Below are positions 36,459 to 45,119 of a stretch of 64,000 bases of DNA, piece after piece (position 1 is the first letter of the stretch; every line of letters starts with the position of its first letter). The notes under the pieces are model-generated. The model worked only from the letters and a program-made list of their open reading frames with translations, ran no database searches and was not told the DNA's origin. Both the position numbers and the translations under genes were made by a program. The DNA is taken from positions 186,001-250,000 of the forward strand of contig NZ_FPAC01000002.1 in NCBI RefSeq assembly GCF_900116105.1. Reading direction: 5' to 3'. This stretch comes from Paenibacillus sp. 453mf. GTDB lineage: Bacteria > Bacillota > Bacilli > Paenibacillales > Paenibacillaceae.

Positions 36459-36490
36459 CAACATCCCTGAAGTATATCTCAGGGATGTTA
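36459..36490 (-). terminator. Hairpin downstream of the small gene at 36630-36782
   Basis: AACATCCCTGA and TCAGGGATGTT pair; on the minus strand the stem is followed by GTTTTTG. Confidence 0.6.
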
Positions 36491-36503
36491 CTAAGATTTT
36501 TTA

Positions 36504-36542
36504 TAAATCCAAGCGTGGCCAATAGGAATTAAAAAAACTGGC
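36504..36542. repeat. Imperfect direct repeat, copy 2
   Basis: About 39 bases (TAAATCCAAGCGTGGCCAAT then AGGAATTAAAAAAACTGGC), the partner of the copy at about 33382-33420, 3.1 kb apart in the same orientation. Confidence 0.7.
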
Positions 36543-36629
36543 TACCTTGTTCTAAACTTTATAAAATCAAAAAGGCATAGATCCTCGTCATCTACACCTT
36601 TTTCAAAACTCAAAGTTCTTAGTATCATT

Positions 36630-36782
36630 CTATTTACTTACCTTTCGTGCTTGTCCAAACATTTTCCTCTCTATTTCTAAAGCTTTATCTGTTTCTTTTT
36701 TTGCCTTGTTCCATATACTGGGCAATACTTTTACAAATTGGGTTTCAATATTTTTATCTCGATCTGAATCATACGCATTCAA
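36630..36782 (-). CDS. Small basic hypothetical protein at the right end of the insert
   Basis: A 50-residue, mostly helical, charged protein (NAYDSDRDKNIETQFVKVLP, then WNKAKKETDKALEIERKMFG). The start is taken as the TTG at 36782, six to seven bases after GGAGGTG, a strong site. It is A/T-rich in codon use like the rest of the insert. No family is recognised; it lies ~35 bases from where the split esterase resumes. Confidence 0.5.
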   Translation of the reverse strand: MNAYDSDRDKNIETQFVKVLPSIWNKAKKETDKALEIERKMFGQARKVSK

Positions 36783-36822
36783 TTGCAACACCTCCACAAT
36801 ATTGGTGTAATAAGCACGTTTC

Positions 36823-37467
36823 CCCGTTGTTTATATACCAGATGGATTAACAATGGTAAGAAATTGCTTGAATCTGCTTGAGCACATGCTTCGGGTCAAG
36901 GAGCTTCCCGAGATTATATTTGTGGGCATCGTACCTCTTCATCGGAATGATGAGTATACACCATGGCCTGCTCCGTCGTTAAATGGGAAGTCGGCGGATT
37001 TTGGCGGCATGGGGAAGGATTATATTGCGTACATTGCAGACATGCTGAAGCCTCATATAGACCATAGCTACCGTACCCTTTCCAGTCCGGAGAATACAGC
37101 AATGGTAGGAGCTTCTCTGGGTGGGATGATCTCGATCTATGCGGCATACCAGCGTCCGGATCTATTCGGAAGAATCGGCGCCATATCTGCCTCCATGTGG
37201 TATGAGGGGATGCTGGCTTTTATTCAAGATACGGAAGTGGCTTCTTGCGATCAGAGGCTGTATATGTCTGTAGGCAGCCTGGAAGGCGTATATAAGGAAA
37301 GTATCCAGCGAAATATGGTAGAGAATACGCACGAAGCCTACAGAGCACTGATCGACAAGGGCTTTCCTGAGGATAAGCTGAAGTTCACGGTAGAAGAAGG
37401 CGGAACACATGATGCCTTGTTTTTTGCCAAACATTTTCCCGAAGCGCTAAAGTGGCTGTTCACATAG
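36823..37467 (+). pseudogene. C-terminal part of the split esterase (IroE/YbbA-type alpha/beta hydrolase)
   Basis: From PVVYIPDGL onward the frame encodes the bulk of a putative esterase: ELPEIIFVGIVPLHRNDEYT, the nucleophile motif GASLGGM, and a C-terminal GGTHDALFF with the His. An ATG at 36853 could start a ~204-residue product but has no ribosome binding site, and the first strand of the fold is on the other side of the insert at 31484-31574. The catalytic residues are intact, yet the gene is separated from its start, so it is presumably inactive. Confidence 0.8.
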
Positions 37468-37498
37468 CTGGCTCCGCCTTCTTCTTATTTGGCCCGAT

Positions 37499-39955
37499 TT
37501 ACGGTCCCCATGTGACACTCAGATAAGGCAGTTCATCATACCCGCTTGCCCAGTAATAGCCGGATGCCATAATGCGGCGGGGCAGGAAGCTGATCTCGCC
37601 GTCCGCCGCGGTAATGCTCTCAGATACTGCTTGAAAAAGTCCGTTCTCGTCCGTAGCGGCGGTAACATACTTGCCTGCCATGAGTGTAAATCTGCCACTG
37701 ACCTTGGCAGGCACTGGTTCCCCGGTATCGCGGTCGATGACGCTGAAGGAGACGGCTGCTTTGCCGCCAGCAAATTCGATGTGCATATCACTGATGATCA
37801 TTGGCTTTAATGCGGAAGAGCCGGTCGTTGCAGAACCGATGCTGCTCGGCGGACCTTCGTTGCCTTGAATATCCACAGCTGTCACTTGATAGTAATAGGT
37901 CGTATCCGGCAGCAGCCCTTTGTCTTCGAACGACAACCCCTTGGCTGTGCCTGCATACGTATCTGGACCGATATTAAATATGGCATCTGTGCTTCGATAT
38001 ATCCGATAGTCGTTGATGGCGGTATTATCATGTGCCATCCCGTAAGAGAGGTCGATCCGCTGGTGATCAAAAGTTACAGCCTGCACCTGCCCGGCAGGAG
38101 CAGTAGGTGGTTCGCTATCGGCTGGCGGTGACCATCTATATCCTCCCGGCCCCCATTGGCTAGGGAAATCAGTCAGTGAGGAATAATGATGGAGCGCAAC
38201 ACCGCCGAAGGCGGGATCATTCGTAAAGGCAGTGTAGACCTTGGCAAGCTCCTGTTCCATGTATGTCCTTCCTTCTTCATTAAAGCTAATCGTTTCCGGG
38301 TCACCACCATCGGCAATATCTTTCGTTTCTACTCCGATAATGACGGATTTGGGTTTGCCAATCGTATTCGCATAAGCAGCTTCCCCGAGAGCATGATTAA
38401 TGATGCCTGCGCTTCCTTCCGCCTGATCACGGTAGTTCATAATAGAGATATAATCTGCTGTATCCTGAATATGCTCTGACATCCACTTGGTTGCTCCGTT
38501 CCAAGGAATATTGCTGGCATCCGCAGAGGTATCGTACCATCTCGGGATTGCTGCTCCGACGGGGAAGGTGAGGCCAGAAGCTGCCTTGCGTTCCATAAGT
38601 GCGGCGAGCATATCGAGATACTGAACCTGGACAGACGGTTTAGCTGTCTTAAAATCCGGAAGAATATAAGGCTCTGTATCGAGGTTAATTCCGTCAAACT
38701 GCGCTTCGGCTTCAGAAGCAATATTGTAATTCAGCACTTTTTCAAATTCCTGCACCGCTTGTGTACGGTATCTTGTATAGGCTCCAAAATAAGGCGGTTT
38801 GGTTCCGCCGGCAATAAGAGCTTCCACTCGAAACCCTGCTCCATGTGCCCAAGTAATAAACTGCCGGACTTCACTGCGGTAATCCTCCAGCATAGAGGCT
38901 CCATCATATTGGCCAACGCCTAAGTACAATGTAGTAATGGGCCGCTGATTGAAAGTCGTTGTATCTGATGCAAGCGAGGACAAGACAGGCCAGGAATTCG
39001 GATTCCGTACAAGATGATAGGAAGCGGTCTCCCATATCCATATCGCCCGATCCTGATCAGGAAGTGGAGCGGGCTCGGGCAGCAATTCCCCTAAATCATC
39101 CATGGATGAGTCTGGTTCATAAACACTGTCTGCCACCGAGTCCGATTCATATACACTGTCTACTACCGAATCAACCGAATCAACCGAATCAAGGGCCCTC
39201 TGTAATGACACATCGTCCTCTGCTTCAATCTCCATATCATTCTCCATATCATTCACCGAGTCGTTTAATTCCCCGGCACTTGAAATCTTCCTCGTGTCTG
39301 CATAAATCGTTGGACTGTATCCTGTATTCCCGTTCGCATCGGTCGCTCTTGCTTCAAGACTGTGAACCTTCTTCGCTTCCTTTCGAGTACTCCACGTATA
39401 GGAGTACCCGTCACGGCTGGATTCAACCGGAATCCACTCTTTGCCATCAATACGAAGCTCAACCTCTGTAATGTTGTTCTTGCTGTTAACCGTAATCTTG
39501 ACCTCCTCTTTGGCTTTTAGCATCGTACGCTCGACCGGATCTGTAATAAGAACCTCAGGGATATGTGCTGCAGGGTTATCAACGACGAGCGTCATAAATG
39601 AGGACCAAATCCCATATCGGGTTCCGGTATCCTTCGACTTCAGGACAACCTCAATTGGACCATCCCACTGTGAAGTGTTGAGGGAATAAGACCAATCTCC
39701 GCTATCGTTGCCGTCAGGATCATCCATCTGAACATCAGTGACCATCTCGCCGTTCACAATCAGCTCCACTTCATAGACATCGGTATACGTTCCGTAGAGC
39801 AGGGTCAGGTCTGGGGAAATCGTCTGTCCATCATGATGCGAGTCAATCGTAATTCGGGCTGCTGCTGTAACAGATAAGGGAGGGACATGAATCAAGGCGA
39901 GTACCCATACGAGGCTCAAAAACCCACACGTTCGCAGAAAAGAAATCATGATCAT
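37499..39955 (-). CDS. Large secreted GH18-like glycosidase with Ig-like and fibronectin III domains
   Basis: An 818-residue secreted protein: signal peptide (~1-32), two Ig-like/bacterial surface domains (~35-225), an acidic Ser/Asp/Val repeat linker (~230-300, SVDSVDSVVDSVYESDSVAD), a TIM-barrel region (~305-625) and a fibronectin type III domain (~640-725), then a beta-rich end. The barrel contains FDGINLDTEPY near residue 425, close to the DGxDxDxE catalytic box of GH18 chitinases, so the Glu may be the acid catalyst. The substrate is unknown. AAGGATGTGAG precedes two possible ATGs (39955 or 39949). Confidence 0.75.
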   Translation of the reverse strand: MIMISFLRTCGFLSLVWVLALIHVPPLSVTAAARITIDSHHDGQTISPDLTLLYGTYTDVYEVELIVNGEMVTDVQMDDPDGNDSGDWSYSLNTSQWDGPIEVVLKSKDTGTRYGIWSSFMTLVVDNPAAHIPEVLITDPVERTMLKAKEEVKITVNSKNNITEVELRIDGKEWIPVESSRDGYSYTWSTRKEAKKVHSLEARATDANGNTGYSPTIYADTRKISSAGELNDSVNDMENDMEIEAEDDVSLQRALDSVDSVDSVVDSVYESDSVADSVYEPDSSMDDLGELLPEPAPLPDQDRAIWIWETASYHLVRNPNSWPVLSSLASDTTTFNQRPITTLYLGVGQYDGASMLEDYRSEVRQFITWAHGAGFRVEALIAGGTKPPYFGAYTRYRTQAVQEFEKVLNYNIASEAEAQFDGINLDTEPYILPDFKTAKPSVQVQYLDMLAALMERKAASGLTFPVGAAIPRWYDTSADASNIPWNGATKWMSEHIQDTADYISIMNYRDQAEGSAGIINHALGEAAYANTIGKPKSVIIGVETKDIADGGDPETISFNEEGRTYMEQELAKVYTAFTNDPAFGGVALHHYSSLTDFPSQWGPGGYRWSPPADSEPPTAPAGQVQAVTFDHQRIDLSYGMAHDNTAINDYRIYRSTDAIFNIGPDTYAGTAKGLSFEDKGLLPDTTYYYQVTAVDIQGNEGPPSSIGSATTGSSALKPMIISDMHIEFAGGKAAVSFSVIDRDTGEPVPAKVSGRFTLMAGKYVTAATDENGLFQAVSESITAADGEISFLPRRIMASGYYWASGYDELPYLSVTWGP

Positions 39956-40130
39956 CTCACATCCTTGTCAATATGATGTAAACATATTTGACGAGAAACG
40001 CTGCTGTGATCACTACAAAAACCGATCTACAAAATTTGGTGTCAGCTTGAAGCGGTTACTTTTAAATATTACGAAAAAACGGTGAATAGAACTGCTGCAG
40101 GGTTCATGTCAGGTTATTTTTGCTTAAATA

Positions 40131-40170
40131 CGAAAAAACCAAATTCATTGATGCGAATTTGGTCTTTTCG
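40131..40170 (-). terminator. Intrinsic terminator after the 120-residue hypothetical gene
   Basis: GACCAAATTC and GAATTTGGT pair; on the minus strand the stem is followed by TTTTTT. Confidence 0.85.
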
Positions 40171-40210
40171 AAGATGAAGCTTCCGTTACGGCGCTTCTTT
40201 TTCTACGATT

Positions 40211-40573
40211 TCACTTGTTCAAGGGTGAATTCTCATAGCCTTTATTGTCATAGTCGGTATGGTCCAGCTTGCCCAAAATTCGAAGCCTGCGGATCTCGGA
40301 ACGGGTGTCATCCGTTCCCGCGTCGTAAATAAACTGGTACAGCTCTTTTAATTGAACTGTAAACTCATCGTTTGCATCATCGTGATCGGCTGATTTGTAA
40401 GGCACAGGGGTCCGCTGCAAAGTGTATCTGTCCTCTTGATCCATGGTTGTGAGCATATCCTGAAGAATACTTAGCTGTTCTTCATCTAAGTGTACTTCAT
40501 AATCACTCGATTCTGAGGAATCTTGATGAATCAACTTTTGAGTGATGGATACATAATAGGGTTGTTTTCCCAT
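40211..40573 (-). CDS. Hypothetical acidic protein
   Basis: A 120-residue cytoplasmic protein with a strand-rich start (MGKQPYYVSITQKLI), an acidic middle and helical stretches (DEFTVQLKELYQFIYDAGTD). AAGAGGAGG precedes the ATG and a terminator follows the stop, so it is expressed as a single-gene unit. No family is recognised. Confidence 0.65.
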   Translation of the reverse strand: MGKQPYYVSITQKLIHQDSSESSDYEVHLDEEQLSILQDMLTTMDQEDRYTLQRTPVPYKSADHDDANDEFTVQLKELYQFIYDAGTDDTRSEIRRLRILGKLDHTDYDNKGYENSPLNK

Positions 40574-40686
40574 TAGAGCACCTCCTCTTAAGCTGTCTAC
40601 GGCATACCCAAATTTAGCTGTTTCGATAAATTCGCGTGACGCAGCACTTAAGAGTTCTTACACGGTTATCACCATGAATGAATCAA

Positions 40687-43050
40687 TCATCTGTAATGCT
40701 TGGGTATGGCAGGGACCTCACGCATCGACTTCTCCATCGCCGACTTGCACAGCGGACAGGACGGTGGTTTGTTAGACGTCTTGTTTGTTCCTTGAGCAGG
40801 ATGCTGTCTAATCCAGGCAGGACAGGAGCTGGAAGTACAGGACCATACGGGCACCGTTTCCATGCGCTGATGCGTTGCCCGTTCTGAACGGCTATGCTCC
40901 TTCTCCTTTGAACGAGGATGGTCTCTTGTATAAGATTTGCGCTCGCTCACCTTGCCTCGCTGATCTTGCGAATCATTGATGCCGAACGCCTCCAGCAGAA
41001 ATCTCGACACGGGAGCCGGCTTGCCGTGCTGACTTGCCGGTGATGTGATATAGAGCTGCTTCTTGGCTCTTGTAACCGCGACATAGGCGAGTCTGCGTTC
41101 CTCTTCAAGCAGAGCCTCTTCGACCTCAGTGGTGGAAGAGGCTGAATTCAGGGCTGCCCTTCGATCCTCAGGCGCTTCCCTCGTGAGAGCAGAGCTGTGT
41201 GGCAGGATTCCTTCGCTTGCTCCGATTAAGTAGACGATAGGAAATTCAAGCCCTTTGGCACGATGGATGGTCATGAGTTGAACGGCATCGCTGTCGCTTG
41301 CTGCCTGCAGGCTTTCCATTTCCTTATGCCGCCTTGTAAGCTCATCTGCAAAAGCAACAAAGCTCTCGACCGTCTCAAAACGCTTGACTGCCGCTTCAAG
41401 CTCATCGAGTGTTTCGAGAATCGTCTCGCGATAATGGGTGTAGATGCTCGGATCTCCACTTTCCATGTAGGTATCGTAGAATTGTCTTCTCATCTCCTGA
41501 ATGGCAGCAAGCGGCGTCATGGACTTTAGCATTTTGATCAGCTTAATTCGTTCCTTCACGGCCTCCTGCTGAAACGGCTTAAGCTGTTCCCAACGGGTAA
41601 AATGGATCAGTGGATACTTCTTGGGCTGCTGTTTCTCCTGTTGATCCAGATAGAGCAGTCCTGTATCCCTGGAAATGTAGAGAGGACCAAGTGTACTTGG
41701 AATGGCCTCAAAATTCCTGGGATTGAGAGACAGTCTGAGATGATCCATAAGCGGCTTGACCAAGCTCTGATCGTAGAAGACCGGCCCTGCACCGTGCTGT
41801 ATAAAGGGCACATCCTTCAGTACAAGCTGTTCAAAAATCGCACGACTGCTGCTCGCGGTGCGATGCAGTATGGCAATATCCTTATAAGAATGCTGTCCGT
41901 TCTCAATCTGTTCCTGCAGATGTCCTACGATCCAGGAGGCTTCCTCTTCTGCTCCGGAAGGAGTCGCGTATAAGGGCTGAGAGCCTTGCTTGCCGGCAGA
42001 GACGAGCCGTTTATATCTGCGTTTCTTATTGTGCTTGATGATTTCGGTACCCAGCCCCAGGATGTGGGAGTCAGAGCGATAATTAATATCGAGCGTAATG
42101 ACCGATGCGCCAGGGTACAGCTTATCGAACTCCAATATGACCTCCTGTTTAGCCCCGTTGAAGGTGTAGATTGTCTGGTCATCATCTCCTACAACCATCA
42201 AATTCCGGTGCGCTGCGGCCAGCTTGCGTACAAGTTCGTACTGCAGTCCGTTCGTATCCTGAAATTCATCGACCATAATATATTGAAAGCGCTGCTGGAG
42301 CGGACGAAGGATGTCTGGGTCTGACAGCAGTCGATTCGCGTGAAGCAGAATGTCATCAAAATCCATTTTGCGGCGTTCCTTTTTCCATGCCTCATAGCCG
42401 AGTAATATTTGCTTAGCTTCCCGTTCTTCACGGCTGGCATCTGGAAGCTCGTCTGCAGTCTTGCCCTCCATCTTCCAGGCGGATAGGGAGGAGAGCAGGC
42501 TCTCGGGCTGAAAGGCATCACTAAGTCCGTGCTTGCGTTGAATCATTTTGATGATTGTATGCTGGGCTTTGGTATCGCCAAAAATATCCTCCGTCATGCC
42601 GTAGTGACGAAGCAGCATCAGCGCAAAGGAATGGAACGTCCGTGCCTGGACAGCGCGTGCGGCTGCCGGACGAATGCCGGGAATGGCGGCAATTCTCGAT
42701 TTCATCTCGCCGGCTGCCTTGCTTGTAAAAGTGACGAGCAGGATGCTCCCTGCCGGGACATTAGCGACCTGAATGAGATAGCCTGTCCGGGAAGTAAGCA
42801 CGGTTGTCTTGCCGCAGCCTGCGCCCGCAAGTGTCAGGAGTGGCCCCTTGCCGTGACGTACCGCCTTGATCTGAGGAGCATTCAGAAGGATGCCTGCCTG
42901 CTCAAGTGACCTGAAGAAGTCAGCATCCTTCTCCTTGTCAGAAACAAGCTCAATACTTGTTTGATCGGGAGCCGGTTTGGCTCGCGGAAGTCTCGAATTT
43001 CCGGTAACACCAAGCGGACGCAGATGAAAAATAGGGTTCACACTATACAT
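40687..43050 (-). CDS. UvrD/Rep-family ATP-dependent DNA helicase with C-terminal zinc ribbon
   Basis: A 787-residue superfamily 1 helicase. Walker A is LAGAGCGKTTVL near residue 75; the DEFQDTN Walker B box lies near 240; GDDDQTIYTF, MTIHRAKGLEFPIVY (motif V) and AYVAVTRAKKQLY (motif VI) follow. It should unwind DNA 3' to 5' in repair or recombination. The last ~50 residues carry four Cys (WSCTSSSCPAW... and CPLC) that look like a zinc ribbon, unlike housekeeping PcrA. The start at 43050 is chosen because GAGGTG lies 12 bases upstream; an ATG at 43068 has none. Confidence 0.88.
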   Translation of the reverse strand: MYSVNPIFHLRPLGVTGNSRLPRAKPAPDQTSIELVSDKEKDADFFRSLEQAGILLNAPQIKAVRHGKGPLLTLAGAGCGKTTVLTSRTGYLIQVANVPAGSILLVTFTSKAAGEMKSRIAAIPGIRPAAARAVQARTFHSFALMLLRHYGMTEDIFGDTKAQHTIIKMIQRKHGLSDAFQPESLLSSLSAWKMEGKTADELPDASREEREAKQILLGYEAWKKERRKMDFDDILLHANRLLSDPDILRPLQQRFQYIMVDEFQDTNGLQYELVRKLAAAHRNLMVVGDDDQTIYTFNGAKQEVILEFDKLYPGASVITLDINYRSDSHILGLGTEIIKHNKKRRYKRLVSAGKQGSQPLYATPSGAEEEASWIVGHLQEQIENGQHSYKDIAILHRTASSSRAIFEQLVLKDVPFIQHGAGPVFYDQSLVKPLMDHLRLSLNPRNFEAIPSTLGPLYISRDTGLLYLDQQEKQQPKKYPLIHFTRWEQLKPFQQEAVKERIKLIKMLKSMTPLAAIQEMRRQFYDTYMESGDPSIYTHYRETILETLDELEAAVKRFETVESFVAFADELTRRHKEMESLQAASDSDAVQLMTIHRAKGLEFPIVYLIGASEGILPHSSALTREAPEDRRAALNSASSTTEVEEALLEEERRLAYVAVTRAKKQLYITSPASQHGKPAPVSRFLLEAFGINDSQDQRGKVSERKSYTRDHPRSKEKEHSRSERATHQRMETVPVWSCTSSSCPAWIRQHPAQGTNKTSNKPPSCPLCKSAMEKSMREVPAIPKHYR

Positions 43051-43296
43051 AAAAACCGTACACCTCATCTAATTTCAAAGTAAATCATTGCCCTTTTCAC
43101 AAGAGGGCTGTAAATTTGGTATGATAGAGTCACCTTAGCTACTGCAGCAGTACTAAGGAGCATCAGAGCATTATTATAATCACGCCTGAACCATCACAAA
43201 AATGGAAGCAAATAAGTATAAACAAACCGCTCTCTATTATACCTAAACGAACAGACTTCTGCGATGCATTCGGTATAATTTATCGGTAGACGAATC

Positions 43297-43331
43297 AATT
43301 TCATAATACCTTTTTAACGAGTTATGAAATT
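43297..43331. repeat. Inverted repeat in the helicase/zinc-ribbon intergenic region
   Basis: AATTTCATAA and TTATGAAATT, 10-bp perfect arms 15 bases apart, may be an operator or a small hairpin. The 386-base gap (43051-43436) holds no gene; a TATAAT at ~43274 could be a -10 element for the plus-strand gene. Confidence 0.5.
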
Positions 43332-43436
43332 GCTTCAGTTTTATCTTTTTGGGTCTTGGCTAAGTAATGAGTGAAGGCTTAGCTGCAAGTGAGTATACTT
43401 TCAGCTTGTCATGGGAAAGAGGAGGAAGAACCTAAG

Positions 43437-44189
43437 ATGAATTTTTTACAGCGAATTAAAGACGGGGCAGGCCGTGCAACGGAGAAGGCACAGCATGCTG
43501 TGGAAATCAACAAACTAAACTCACAAATTGCGAATATCAAACACGAAATGTCCGTGAACTATACAGAAATGGGCCGTATCTTCTATGAAGGTTACCGTGC
43601 ACAGGACATGTCGATCGCCGAACAAAAAATGATGGAGCTGTCAGAAGCTTGTGATGAGCTGCAGGAAGAGATCAATGAGCTTCGCGAGAAGATCGCATTA
43701 CTTAAGAATGAACGGGTCTGTGCGTGTGGACATGTATCCGATCTGGATGCGAATTTCTGTCCGAAATGCGGTCGTCCGTTAACAGCTGCGGACGCGGAGA
43801 CTTATACCCCTCCAGCTAAACCGGAAGCAGCGGCTGCGGAAGAAGTTGTGGTTGAAGAGGAGAAGGAGGAGCTCTTCCCTGATCTGATGCTGGATAACGA
43901 TGAGCTGCCGCTGGATGAGGATGATTACGATCTGAAGGATTTCCTCCCCGAAGAGAAGGAAGAGTTTGACGCGGAGTGGGAACGCAGACGTCAGGAGGAA
44001 CTGCAGCGTGAGCGGGAGAGACAGCAGGAGCTGGACGAGCGAATCCGTTATTGGAAAGAGAATAATGAGCACATGGATGAGCCTGTCAAAGCTGAGGTTC
44101 CGCGTGAAAGCGTGAAATGTCAAATTTGCGCCTCCGAGCTGCCAAAAGGATCGAAATGGTGTCCACATTGTGGTGCAGAGCAGATCTAA
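43437..44189 (+). CDS. Zinc-ribbon and coiled-coil protein
   Basis: A 250-residue protein: a coiled coil at residues ~15-90 (INELREKIALLKNE), a zinc ribbon at ~95-115 (CACGHVSDLDANFCPKCG), an acidic and charged helical stretch (~125-225) and a second CxxC pair ribbon at the end (CQICASELPKGSKWCPHCG). Double zinc ribbons flanking a coiled coil suggest a scaffold or regulator; no enzymatic motif is present. The start at 43437 has AGAGGAGG upstream; an earlier in-frame start does not. Confidence 0.75.
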   Translation: MNFLQRIKDGAGRATEKAQHAVEINKLNSQIANIKHEMSVNYTEMGRIFYEGYRAQDMSIAEQKMMELSEACDELQEEINELREKIALLKNERVCACGHVSDLDANFCPKCGRPLTAADAETYTPPAKPEAAAAEEVVVEEEKEELFPDLMLDNDELPLDEDDYDLKDFLPEEKEEFDAEWERRRQEELQRERERQQELDERIRYWKENNEHMDEPVKAEVPRESVKCQICASELPKGSKWCPHCGAEQI

Positions 44190-44241
44190 TTAAAGATAAA
44201 GGTACGCATGGGTTCCTTAACAGCATGGGAGGATAGTGACG

Positions 44242-45027
44242 ATGGAGCAGTTGCTTGCGCATCTTAAGAATCTGGGCTTTACAGAGATGGAATCCAAAAT
44301 TATGGTTGATCTGTCCAGACAAGGGGCTTCATCAGGATATGAGGTAGCTAAGCGTCTTGGCGCTTCACGTTCGAATATCTATGCCATGCTCCAGCGTCTG
44401 AATGCGGAGGGTTATCTTCATTGCAGCAAGGGGGAGCCGGCCAGATATAGCATGCTTACACCGGAGGAGCTGACAAGCAAGATTTCGGACAATGTGAGAC
44501 AGTCCCTTCATTTCGTTGAGAGGTCCATGCCGAGGCACAATCCGGGTTCTCCCGGCTTCTATAACATGGAGGGAGAACGCCGGGTGCTGGACACATTACT
44601 ATTCCAGGTTGCTCAGGCGCAGAAGGAGATCGTCATTGACATGTGTGCAGAGGAGGCTGCTCTGTTTCACGAGGAGCTGAGAGCTGCAGAGGAGCGGGGA
44701 GTTAGACTGCTCTGGTCTTACGATGGTGATTCAGGAGAGCAGTATTCTATGCTCCCATGGGATCCCTTCGAGCCATCAGCCGAGCTATGCGGACGGAAGT
44801 TTTCTTTTGTCATAGATCGGCAATGGTGCATGCTGGGAATTCGAGGGGAAGAATGCATGACGCAGGCTCTCGTAACAGAGCATCCGCTGATGGTCAAGCT
44901 GCTGCTTGAATACTTTGCTCAGGAGTTAATACTGTACGAATTAGAGGAAGATATGGGCGAGGAGCTGGTGAGACGTTATGGCCGGCGCTTTGAGCATATG
45001 ATGAACAAATATGTTGTAGAGAGGTAA
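44242..45027 (+). CDS. TrmB-family transcriptional regulator
   Basis: A 261-residue regulator with an N-terminal winged helix (LGFTEMESKIMVDLSRQGAS ... GASRSNIYAMLQRLNAEGYL, residues ~10-65) and a C-terminal PLD-like effector domain (residues ~110-245), the layout of TrmB proteins that often sense sugars. The ATG at 44242 has GGGAGG nine bases upstream and is preferred to the GTG at 44236. It follows the zinc-ribbon gene by 52 bases and may share its transcript; its targets are unknown. Confidence 0.8.
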   Translation: MEQLLAHLKNLGFTEMESKIMVDLSRQGASSGYEVAKRLGASRSNIYAMLQRLNAEGYLHCSKGEPARYSMLTPEELTSKISDNVRQSLHFVERSMPRHNPGSPGFYNMEGERRVLDTLLFQVAQAQKEIVIDMCAEEAALFHEELRAAEERGVRLLWSYDGDSGEQYSMLPWDPFEPSAELCGRKFSFVIDRQWCMLGIRGEECMTQALVTEHPLMVKLLLEYFAQELILYELEEDMGEELVRRYGRRFEHMMNKYVVER

Positions 45028-45049
45028 CATTGTACTGTATGTAGTTTAA

Positions 45050-45108
45050 AGGTTCTCTGCCCGCGATGGTTTGCCTTGGTGCATTGTCGCGGCAGAGATC
45101 CTTTTTTT
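45050..45108 (+). terminator. Intrinsic terminator after the TrmB-like gene
   Basis: CTCTGCCCGCGA and TCGCGGCAGAG pair with a ~20-base loop, followed by TTTTTTT. Confidence 0.8.
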
Positions 45109-45119
45109 ATATGGCTGCG

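Larger units (their letters stand above)
31575..36822. mobile_element. About 5.2-kb AT-rich insertion splitting an esterase gene (genomic islet)
   Basis: The two halves of one esterase flank this segment: ...SYRQGEGTY on the left and FPVVYIPDGLTMVRN... on the right read as one continuous protein. The insert is visibly richer in A and T than its surroundings. It holds truncated genes, several very small genes and a secreted-toxin/immunity pair. No transposase, integrase or clear target duplication was found; a 10-bp direct repeat ACAATATTGG occurs near both ends (31587-31596 and 36796-36805). The exact boundaries are estimated. Confidence 0.7.

Noticed and set aside
31438-43312. A shared AATTTCATAATACC sequence at 31438-31451 and 43297-43310
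   Set aside because: A 14-base AT-rich match in 64 kb is expected by chance and the contexts are unrelated.
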